Source: an uncultured Clostridia bacterium
GTDB taxonomy: Bacteria > Bacillota > Clostridia > Oscillospirales > Acutalibacteraceae
Reading direction: 5' to 3'
Length of the DNA stretch: 14,283 nucleotides
Assembly (NCBI GenBank): GCA_947628595.1
Contig: CANRAN010000019.1
Coordinates: forward strand, 1-14,283
Positions 8,337-14,283 of this stretch are shown piece after piece. Both the position numbers and the translations under genes were made by a program. Within the stretch, counting starts at the first letter, position 1; each line of letters starts with the position of its first letter. Below the pieces are notes generated by a model that saw only the letters and a program-made list of their open reading frames with translations, did not search any database and was not told where the DNA came from.

Positions 8337-8606
8337 TTATGTATTATTGCCTGTATCAACAGGTGTATTTCTGGATACCACAATGCAAGTAGGATCTATC
8401 ATTTCTCTGCCTTCTTCACCAAAACACATCCGCTCGTATTTATCAACATCGGCATAGCTTTCTCCGCCGCCTGAATCAATTATATTGAAGCCCATAACAG
8501 AACCATCTTCATCTCTTTCCACTCCCGTCACCGTTATCCAGTGGTCTGTACATACATCCTCTGCCAACTCACCCGGGATATGATCATTTTCATCCCATAG
8601 TGTCTT
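8337..8606 (-). pseudogene. C-terminal remnant of a C39-like cysteine peptidase fold
   Basis: This open frame continues in the same frame beyond the TAA of the preceding fragment. It reads KTLWDENDHIPGE, then CTDHWITVTGVERDEDG, then GFNIIDSGGGESYADV. In peptidase C39-like proteins a strand ending in VD is followed by LW, then the catalytic His in a HxxxVTG context and the catalytic Asp or Asn in a DSG/DPG context. Both elements are visible here (the His of DHWITVTG and the Asp of IIDSGG), but the N-terminal half with the nucleophile Cys is missing. The only start, a TTG at 8567, has no properly spaced ribosome binding site and would leave just 76 residues. The family was assigned by motif pattern alone. 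Translation could still occur by readthrough or reinitiation, but a relic is more likely. Confidence 0.6.
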
Positions 8607-9368
8607 TTAGTCAACTGCTATATTCAATACTGCTCCCTCGTTGGGAAATTTGAAAACAGTCCTTATCTCGCCAAGAGTCATCAGGTATCTGAGACGCATC
8701 ATATTCTTAGGGGCATTTTTGCTATCCCAAAAGCTGTGCTCTCTTTCACTGTATATCAGAATATTACTGTTTACCCATGGAGCCACCTCAAAATAATCAC
8801 ATATACTCAACTTATTTTCTATTATTTCAACTATCTCCAAAGCATTAGAGGTCTTTGCAGTTTCATCTTCGATAATACCAATAAGCTTATTGCAAAGTGT
8901 ATCAATACTGTTTTTTGGTGAGAAAACCATGAAGTTGTAGTATGCATTATTATCGTTAAAGGCAGAAAGATAATAACGGAATGCATCCGACAATGTTTGT
9001 GTACCTGCATCGAGAGGCATCATGCCGTGAAGTCTACGCAGCTCACCAATGTAGTATTCCAACATTGAATTAACCTGCATGATAGAAGCTTTTTCACTTT
9101 CTTCATACCTTGTCGGTATAATCTGTAAGGAAACGACACTGTTTGGATATTGTGTCATTGTATTCGTAATTGATGTTATGTTCATGTTTTCAGTGGTAAC
9201 AAGTGCATCATTAAAATATACCATACCACCAAACATACTATTGATAACCCTGTCTTTCTTAGAAATTGCCGCACAGCTTGAACTATCAACTGTCGAAAGG
9301 GATTGAAAAAAAACTCCATACTCTTCTTCATTTTCAAGAAATTCTACCGAGAAATTCTGCCGCTCCAT
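8607..9368 (-). CDS. FtsK/HerA-like ATPase N-terminal region, second fragment of a broken gene
   Basis: Open frame of 253 residues beginning MERQNFSVEFLENEEEYGVF. Segments such as PNSVVSLQIIPTRYEESE, a coiled stretch at about 100-120, and MMRLRYLMTLGEIRTVFKFP resemble the region that precedes the motor core in FtsK/HerA-like ATP-binding proteins, where a '-ELATLF-LP' type motif leads into the ATPase. No Walker A or B motif follows: after KFP the frame changes character to NEGAVLNIAVD and stops at TAA (8607-8609). That last strand suits a C39-like peptidase better, so a deletion junction probably lies near 8634-8645. The ATG at 9368 has no ribosome binding site and is probably an internal Met of a longer gene that also included 9370-9699. 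If translated alone, this protein has no visible catalytic activity. Confidence 0.6.
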   Translation of the reverse strand: MERQNFSVEFLENEEEYGVFFQSLSTVDSSSCAAISKKDRVINSMFGGMVYFNDALVTTENMNITSITNTMTQYPNSVVSLQIIPTRYEESEKASIMQVNSMLEYYIGELRRLHGMMPLDAGTQTLSDAFRYYLSAFNDNNAYYNFMVFSPKNSIDTLCNKLIGIIEDETAKTSNALEIVEIIENKLSICDYFEVAPWVNSNILIYSEREHSFWDSKNAPKNMMRLRYLMTLGEIRTVFKFPNEGAVLNIAVD

Positions 9369-9369
9369 A

Positions 9370-9699
9370 TCATTCTTTATGGTGACAGACAGGTTTTTCT
9401 ATATAGCTGACCAAATCATCAGGATTTTGTCCGAGCTTACGGATGACAAAATACATTCTGACCTGCGCTGCATATGTCTGGTTCGTAACAGGTGTACTAT
9501 GGAATATAATTTCAAAAGCGGTGTTCTCCGTTTCCGATGAGCGGAAAAGCTCCAAAAGAAATTGTGTGAAAAAATTCTGATTCATTTCACAGGCTTTTTC
9601 GGGAATACGGTGCATCAGCTCATAATACGGTACACCTGTAATTTCGGCGATGGTATAAGCCACACAGCTGCCATCCGCGCTGAAGCTTTTTCTGACCAC
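9370..9699 (-). CDS. FtsK/HerA-like ATPase N-terminal region, first fragment of a broken gene
   Basis: Open frame of about 109 residues: VVRKSFSADGSCVAYTIAEI near the start, then AFEIIFHSTPVTNQTYAAQV and RMYFVIRKLGQ, and a tail PVCHHKE that looks out of frame. The strand pattern 'FEIIFxSxPV...xxxxVRMYFVIR' resembles the first domain of FtsK/HerA-like ATP-binding proteins. Removing one A from the A5 run (minus strand, 9398-9394) joins this frame smoothly to the next one as SYIENLSVTIKNDMERQNF. The GTG at 9699 is chosen because AAGGCGGTGG, one mismatch from consensus, lies 8 nt away; a TTG at 9738 would give 122 residues and overlap the upstream gene but has no such site. Alternatively this is an intact small protein, which I consider less likely. 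Confidence 0.55.
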   Translation of the reverse strand: MVRKSFSADGSCVAYTIAEITGVPYYELMHRIPEKACEMNQNFFTQFLLELFRSSETENTAFEIIFHSTPVTNQTYAAQVRMYFVIRKLGQNPDDLVSYIEKPVCHHKE

Positions 9700-9704
9700 T
9701 GAAG

Positions 9705-9714
9705 CCACCGCCTT
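9705..9714 (-). promoter_or_regulatory. Ribosome binding site favouring a GTG start
   Basis: AAGGCGGTGG on the minus strand differs from the AAGGAGGTGA consensus by one base within the core and lies 8 nt from the GTG at 9699-9697. It overlaps the stop codon of the 662-residue gene, which suggests coupled translation. Confidence 0.5.
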
Positions 9715-11702
9715 TACAAAACTCTGCACTGGGCGCAAAGTGATCTTGACAAATTACTAAGCTCCCCTGTCTTACTCTTCATTGACACATACTTTTTGAA
9801 TTTATATCTGATACCAGATACATCAATATCTGCTCCGGCAGTGCTCTTATTGCCGCCGAGAATTCCAAGCACCTCAAATGCAAGCTCATCCGGATCGCTT
9901 GTTGTAAGTATGTATGCCTGAATCAAATTGCACATAATCTGGTCACTGCCTAATCTGATTGTGCAATTTATCATTGAAGCATTCGCATAGCCTATCGTCA
10001 TCAATTTACCTATACTGCCAACCTTAGCAGCAGGGAGATCATGGAATTCAATTACATACCTGACAATACCATTATTACTGATACGCGTAACGCTCTGCAT
10101 AAGCTCTCCAAAGATTTCCGATTCAAACTGCGATGCATCTATTGATGAAAGATACATATCCATTACATCATCATAGTTTACTCCGGATGCCTTCGCCATT
10201 CTGAGCATTTCTACCCTTTGATCTGACGGAATATCCTGCATACAAATCATTTTTGTGCAGGCATCCGCATTAATACGAAGTCCGATCTGCAAAAGCTGAT
10301 AAATAACCTCTTTCTTTACATCAAACGAATCATTGCTATTGGCGATGTAGTTGCTCAACGTATTATTGAAGAATGACCTGTTAAGCCCCATTGAAAACAG
10401 GAGTTTTACAACAACCGGCTTATTTTGCTTATCGGTTACACAGTTGACAATATATTTTTCCACTGTATTCGTATAAAGATCATTTGTCAACGACAGCAGA
10501 TAACGTATCATTTCCAGTCGGTTTTCGGGGTTATCATATGCCTCACAAAGATAATCGGAAATGAATCGGTATTTGACTTTATCCGCAACATCAAATTTCA
10601 TCATTGCATCTATTATCCCCTGCTTGCCCTGCAAATCAAAATCTTCTCTCGAAAGTACTTCACTGAAATGATTACTGCTAAATTCCACATAATTATTTGA
10701 TTCATGCAGCATATTAAAATTTTGCATACATACCTCAAAGCTGCAGCTCGACACTGAAAATTCAACGATGGTACTAATCTCCACATCCAGCAAATTTCCC
10801 TTGATAAGTGCATTCATCAGTTCATATACAAGCTGTTGATCCCCAATCTTTGTTATGATGTTGCTCATCATACATTCAACCGAAGGTCTTGCCGGAGTAT
10901 TGCAAAGTCCAATCGCTATTTTGCACTTCGTTTCAGTGCTGTCGCCGGACTCGCTCATATACTTTTCAAAAACCTTTTTGTCATCCTCAGAAAGCTCTGA
11001 ATCATTTTCAATAAGAAACAACGCATTTTCAGCTTTGCCGCCGTCATCCGGACATTTATTCAGCAACGTATGGAGTACAGCCTTCTTGTCAATATTGTCC
11101 GCATTGTGAAGAATTTGGTTGAACATTTCAAAGTTGCCCCTCTTCACAGCGAAATTAATCAAATTGCTGTTCAGAACTCTTGAATAAACACCGGATGCAT
11201 CAAAATATTTTAAAAGAAAATCTGTCCTTGCCGTTGCATTCAGTGAATCAAACACCAAAATAAGAACTCCGACTACCTCCGCAGAATCAAAAAATTCATA
11301 AAGAGCGATCTCCTCCTCCGTGGGAGAGTCACCCATAGATTTCAGAGTCATATAATTCTTTTTCATCATCGAGAAGTAGTTTTGTTGTTCCGATTTTGAG
11401 ATACCGCTGCTCACAATCATGTTCATCTCGTATGCGATATCTGCAATTATGGTTCCCACATATCCCGAATCAATTTTTTTACATTCTACCAGATTGTTCT
11501 GCGCACTATTCATACGCTTATATGCAATATCAAGTATTGCCTGACGCACAACATTCTTAATGGTAAACATTGTGTCAACCTGCTCGTGCCTTTCGATGAC
11601 AGCACCGCAATACAGGCATTTCCACATTTTCGTTTCTTTGTCATAATCGAATTTTGTGCCAGCACAGGATGTGCATTTCTGGACTACATAGCTTACAGAC
11701 AT
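9714..11702 (-). CDS. Zinc-ribbon protein with long helical-repeat body, 662 residues
   Basis: The N-terminus is a zinc ribbon with Cys10, Cys13, Cys29 and Cys32 (CTSC and CLYC). The remaining 600 residues are predicted by eye to be helical with a roughly 35-40 residue periodicity, including AVLHTLLNKCPDDGG, KCKIAIGLCNTPARP and KPVVVKLLFSMGLNRSF, resembling ankyrin- or HEAT-like solenoids without matching a named family. A second CxxC (Cys656, Cys659) lies six residues from the end. No membrane helix or signal is present, so it is probably a cytosolic scaffold or adaptor. The ATG has GAGGG at a 6-nt spacing, 40 nt after the membrane protein gene, and the stop abuts the damaged ATPase gene. 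Zinc ribbons recur in the SPFH protein of the same operon, so they may be interaction modules of this system. Function unknown. Confidence 0.85.
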   Translation of the reverse strand: MSVSYVVQKCTSCAGTKFDYDKETKMWKCLYCGAVIERHEQVDTMFTIKNVVRQAILDIAYKRMNSAQNNLVECKKIDSGYVGTIIADIAYEMNMIVSSGISKSEQQNYFSMMKKNYMTLKSMGDSPTEEEIALYEFFDSAEVVGVLILVFDSLNATARTDFLLKYFDASGVYSRVLNSNLINFAVKRGNFEMFNQILHNADNIDKKAVLHTLLNKCPDDGGKAENALFLIENDSELSEDDKKVFEKYMSESGDSTETKCKIAIGLCNTPARPSVECMMSNIITKIGDQQLVYELMNALIKGNLLDVEISTIVEFSVSSCSFEVCMQNFNMLHESNNYVEFSSNHFSEVLSREDFDLQGKQGIIDAMMKFDVADKVKYRFISDYLCEAYDNPENRLEMIRYLLSLTNDLYTNTVEKYIVNCVTDKQNKPVVVKLLFSMGLNRSFFNNTLSNYIANSNDSFDVKKEVIYQLLQIGLRINADACTKMICMQDIPSDQRVEMLRMAKASGVNYDDVMDMYLSSIDASQFESEIFGELMQSVTRISNNGIVRYVIEFHDLPAAKVGSIGKLMTIGYANASMINCTIRLGSDQIMCNLIQAYILTTSDPDELAFEVLGILGGNKSTAGADIDVSGIRYKFKKYVSMKSKTGELSNLSRSLCAQCRVL

Positions 11703-11742
11703 TTTAATCCCTCGTTAAATTTATTTCCTTCCCGGAAAATTC

Positions 11743-12453
11743 TTATTTACTGTTTTTTAGGAGCATATTTCTTTCGGAAATATACGAGCTAAGTTTATAA
11801 CATACTTGTAACGCTTCATTTTTTTCATTATTGGAACAAAGGTATTTCAATTCCTTAACTTTACCGGCGATCATATCATCAACTTCTTCAGTAACACTTG
11901 TTGTCATAGGATCGGAATAGCGAATACCTTCCTGTACCTTATGGAGTTCTCTTTTCAGCTCCGGATCAAGACATTGATCCTCCATTACCTTTACCTGTAT
12001 AGCCAGATTTTTAATTGATCTTACCTTTGTCTCGACATTTTTATTGATATCTTCCACAACACCCTTGCTCATAAGGGCAAGTGCCGCAAATATTATGAAA
12101 ATAAGCAGCATTATTGACTGTATCACAATAGCGAGTGTTGAAGAAGCAACAAGACGGAAAAGCATGAAAACGAAACTTACAAATAATTCCGCAATAAAAT
12201 AGAACACCGAAAATGACATCAGCGGAATATTCATAAAAATAGCTTCCGTATCAGACTTTTGAAATGTGAGATATGCCACAATAATATTAGCTGCGAAGCC
12301 GACACACATAAAAGCATAACTCAACCAGAAAACATCATTTTTTTCGTTAAAGGCAACCAATGTGACAATGTTATAGATAGCAAACACAGCCGCATAAACC
12401 ACAGCCAACATTATGATATACTTTTTATCAGTTTTTTTAGTCATAGCGCTCAT
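11743..12453 (-). CDS. Four-helix membrane protein with cytoplasmic helical tail
   Basis: Integral membrane protein of 236 residues, not recognised. Four hydrophobic helices are visible at about 12-35, 42-64, 76-102 and 104-128. A charged helical tail of about 105 residues follows (GVVEDINKNVETKVRSIKNL to the end) with coiled-coil character. An even number of helices places the tail on the same side as the lysine-rich N-terminus, most likely the cytoplasm. GGGAG at 12456-12460 lies 2 nt from the ATG at 12453 and 11 nt from the alternative ATG at 12444, so the start is ambiguous by three residues. It begins 8 nt after the stop of the SPFH gene. It could anchor the SPFH and zinc-ribbon proteins at the membrane; that role is inferred from position. 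Confidence 0.82.
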   Translation of the reverse strand: MSAMTKKTDKKYIIMLAVVYAAVFAIYNIVTLVAFNEKNDVFWLSYAFMCVGFAANIIVAYLTFQKSDTEAIFMNIPLMSFSVFYFIAELFVSFVFMLFRLVASSTLAIVIQSIMLLIFIIFAALALMSKGVVEDINKNVETKVRSIKNLAIQVKVMEDQCLDPELKRELHKVQEGIRYSDPMTTSVTEEVDDMIAGKVKELKYLCSNNEKNEALQVCYKLSSYISERNMLLKNSK

Positions 12454-12461
12454 TTCTCCCT

Positions 12462-13685
12462 TTAGATAATTTTCGTTCCGCAAATATTACAGAATTTAGA
12501 GCCTGCAGTCAATTTCGCATTGCAGTTCGGGCATATTGTTTCTGTTTGCAGACGCTTGCCGCAGAAATTGCAGAATAAAGAGCCGGGAGCTACTTGCTTA
12601 CCACATTCGGGACAGAAGTTGCCCATCCCCTGTTCGGTAGAAACTGTCGGCGTAGGGGCAACAGGTGCAGTCGGGGCAGTGGGTGCGGCTGAGGCAATGG
12701 GGGATTGGTTATTCTTTAGGAATCCACTGACATCAAATCCACCCTGAGTTCCGGCTGAAACAGCATCTCTTGAGGGTGAAACACCTGCAAGATCCTTTCT
12801 GCTGTCATTTCTTACTCTATCAGAACTAAGGGCACCTCTCGCAATATCTACTATCGAACCGCCAAGTGCACCGCCCATCATAAATCCTCCGACAGCACCG
12901 CCAATGTTACCCATCGTTCCTTCATTGCCTGCAAATTTTTCTGCGATCATCATCTGACGCTCTTCCTGCCATGTATAACCTTCAATGAGTCGGCTGCTGC
13001 GTCTTTCCTTTGCAGCCTTTACCGCATCATAATCTTCCTTGGGAACCTCAATAGTTTCAATATTAAAGTATTCGACACGGATACCATATTCATCAAAGAT
13101 ATCATCCAGTCTTTCTTTTACAGCCTCACTGATTTCAAAAAGATTAGCATTAATCATGAAATAGCTCAACTGACCGTTGATCATGATCTTTGAAATACAA
13201 TCCTTTACATGAGATGAGATCAATCCTTTAAAGCTGTTCATCATTTCTTCGGATGTATATCTGCTCCTAAATCCTACCTGCTTTATAAGGAATTTTCTTG
13301 AATCTACGATTGAGAAAGTAAGACTTCCGTGAAGCATAACGTGCAGGAAAATATCATACAGAGGATCATCAAGGGTAATTGCACCCCTGCTGCCCCAAAG
13401 CATATCCATTTGATGAACCTGATTAACATAAAATACCTTACACGGGAAAGGACTCGTACCCCCTGTGGGAATATTGATTATCCTTCTTACCAACGGAATA
13501 TTAGGTACTGTCAGTGTATGCCGACCGGGGCCGAACAGATCGGCAGCCTGACCGTTGACGCACAAAAGTGCCTCATAGGTTTCGTCCACTATCAGCTGGG
13601 ATGTCGCATTGATCTCTTCACTTGGATATTTCCATACAAGATCATCCGGTGAACCCTCAAACTTTATTACCTGTGCGATTGCCAA
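12462..13685 (-). CDS. SPFH-domain protein with two C-terminal zinc ribbons
   Basis: Protein of 407 residues of the SPFH family often annotated as virion-core-protein-like (YdjI type). Recognisable features are LVWKYPSEEI near the start, ADLFGPGRHTL at 49-58, INIPTGGTSPFP at 70-81, and the long SPFH helix region to about residue 250. A glycine-rich segment (262-277, GGAVGGFMMGG) and a proline/alanine linker (AAPTAPTAPVAPTPT) follow. Two zinc ribbons close the protein: Cys358, 361, 372, 375 and Cys385, 388, 399, 402. SPFH proteins build large membrane-associated oligomers, so this is probably a scaffold with exposed zinc ribbons for partners. The TTG at 13685 is preferred because AGGAG lies 8 nt away; the GTG at 13694 overlaps that site. 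The stop is 8 nt before the next gene. Confidence 0.92.
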   Translation of the reverse strand: MAIAQVIKFEGSPDDLVWKYPSEEINATSQLIVDETYEALLCVNGQAADLFGPGRHTLTVPNIPLVRRIINIPTGGTSPFPCKVFYVNQVHQMDMLWGSRGAITLDDPLYDIFLHVMLHGSLTFSIVDSRKFLIKQVGFRSRYTSEEMMNSFKGLISSHVKDCISKIMINGQLSYFMINANLFEISEAVKERLDDIFDEYGIRVEYFNIETIEVPKEDYDAVKAAKERRSSRLIEGYTWQEERQMMIAEKFAGNEGTMGNIGGAVGGFMMGGALGGSIVDIARGALSSDRVRNDSRKDLAGVSPSRDAVSAGTQGGFDVSGFLKNNQSPIASAAPTAPTAPVAPTPTVSTEQGMGNFCPECGKQVAPGSLFCNFCGKRLQTETICPNCNAKLTAGSKFCNICGTKII

Positions 13686-13693
13686 AACTATCA

Positions 13694-13698
13694 CTCCT
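13694..13698 (-). promoter_or_regulatory. Ribosome binding site favouring a TTG start
   Basis: AGGAG on the minus strand is 8 nt from the TTG at 13685-13683. It overlaps the GTG at 13694, which therefore cannot be served by it. The spacing equals that at several other starts in this operon. Confidence 0.6.
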
Positions 13699-13761
13699 GT
13701 TTTTTATTTCTTTGCTATTTGATTTATATCCAAACTACAATAAGCTTACAGCTCATCATCA

Positions 13762-14283
13762 TTACTTCTTTTTACGGTTTTTTCGTTCTTCCGTTTTTGC
13801 CTTCAATCTATCGAGCCATGAAACAGGTTTTGCCGATTGAAGATTATTTTCCGGATGAAATACAGTAAAGTTCATACTCGGCTGTTCTCCGAACATAGGA
13901 TCGACTTCATAAGAGATATGCGGTGGGGAAGTCATAGGTTCTGTTGATTTGATTACAGTCGGTGCCTCGGTCTGTTGCAAAGACTTTACCCCCACAGATT
14001 CATCCCCAACCGACTGAGTTTCAAGTCCTACCTTTTGCGGTACAGTTTCACTTTCGTGAGGTTCAACTACACCCGATAAAGCTTCTTCGGACTCTATACC
14101 CAATACAGAATTTTCCGCCCTTTCAGGCGCAGCCATATCATTCGGAGGGGATTCCTCCGTTTCCGACATGAAATCACCAAAGCCTACGTCATTTTCAAGC
14201 GTTTCCTCCTGCTCCTCTTGTACTTCCGGTTCGACTTCTATCGGTGTAATGTCATTTACCTGTGTTTCAGACTCAGACGGAGC
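13762..14283 (-). CDS. C-terminal part of an acidic low-complexity protein (5' end outside window)
   Basis: The frame is open to the window edge; the visible part is 173 residues. An ATG at 14169 exists, but the 38 codons upstream of it (APSESETQVNDITPIEVEPE onward) have the same acidic composition, so the real start is outside. About 130 residues are rich in Glu, Pro, Ser and Thr and look disordered. The last 45 residues change to VDPMFGEQPSMNFTVFHPE and end in a strongly basic SWLDRLKAKTEERKNRKKK. Charge is thus sharply separated along the chain. No domain is recognised; it may be the tail of a larger structured protein. It ends 76 nt before the SPFH gene start and is probably in the same operon. 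Confidence 0.8.
   Translation of the reverse strand, partial: APSESETQVNDITPIEVEPEVQEEQEETLENDVGFGDFMSETEESPPNDMAAPERAENSVLGIESEEALSGVVEPHESETVPQKVGLETQSVGDESVGVKSLQQTEAPTVIKSTEPMTSPPHISYEVDPMFGEQPSMNFTVFHPENNLQSAKPVSWLDRLKAKTEERKNRKKK

Noticed and set aside
8607..8609. Stop codon recoded as selenocysteine, pyrrolysine or an alternative genetic code
   Set aside because: The codon is TAA, which is not used for selenocysteine (TGA) or pyrrolysine (TAG), and TAA ends other genes here normally (for example at 12462 and 9714).
9390..9402. Programmed ribosomal frameshift at GAAAAAC
   Set aside because: Joining the frames needs a +1 shift, and no known +1 signal (slippery stop context or stimulatory structure) is evident. 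A simple indel in a homopolymer explains it better, especially with the other lesions just downstream.
13686..13761. Internal promoter ahead of the SPFH gene
   Set aside because: A TATAAA lies in the gap, but no -35 element at a suitable spacing was found; the gap is AT-rich so such matches are expected by chance.

Overview
All credible genes in this window lie on the minus strand, so transcription runs from base 14283 towards base 1. The DNA is AT-rich (about 40% GC by eye), intergenic gaps are short, Shine-Dalgarno (SD) sites are strong and purine-rich (GGAGG/AGGAG types, often 8 nt from the start), and TTG and GTG starts are used. This fits a Clostridia-type Bacillota genome; a Ruminococcus/Oscillospiraceae-like organism is an inference from protein style, not a proven assignment. 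No rRNA, tRNA, CRISPR array, insertion sequence or plus-strand gene was supported.

Layout in transcription order: (1) 14283-13762, the C-terminal part of an acidic, proline-containing protein with a lysine/arginine-rich tail. (2) 13685-12462, an SPFH-domain protein ending in two zinc ribbons. (3) 12453-11743, a four-helix membrane protein with a cytoplasmic coiled-coil-like tail. (4) 11702-9714, a large helical protein with an N-terminal zinc ribbon. (5) 9699-8337, a damaged stretch: two pieces of what looks like the N-terminal region of an FtsK/HerA-like ATPase, separated by an apparent one-base frameshift, running directly into the C-terminal end of a C39-like cysteine-peptidase fold, itself interrupted by TAA. 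The ATPase core is absent. (6) 8293-7811, an unrecognised 160-residue protein. (7) 7778-6033 and 6014-4374, two tandem members of an unnamed membrane family. (8) 4209-4030, a 59-codon gene, then 4033-3518, a 171-residue helical protein, coupled by an ATGA overlap. (9) 3531-2026, a Ycf46-type AAA+ ATPase. (10) 2022-322, a third member of the membrane family. A hairpin terminator sits at 157-186 beyond the last gene.

The gaps and overlaps suggest one long operon whose promoter lies upstream of the window. Taken together, an SPFH scaffold, several membrane hairpin proteins with TPR-like cytosolic domains, zinc-ribbon proteins, an AAA+ motor and relics of an FtsK/HerA-like protein suggest a membrane-associated, ATP-driven protein assembly, remodelling or transport machine. 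That function is inference: only the SPFH, zinc-ribbon and AAA+ families are identified with confidence. The relics at 8.3-9.7 kb suggest that part of the original system has been lost or changed in this strain.
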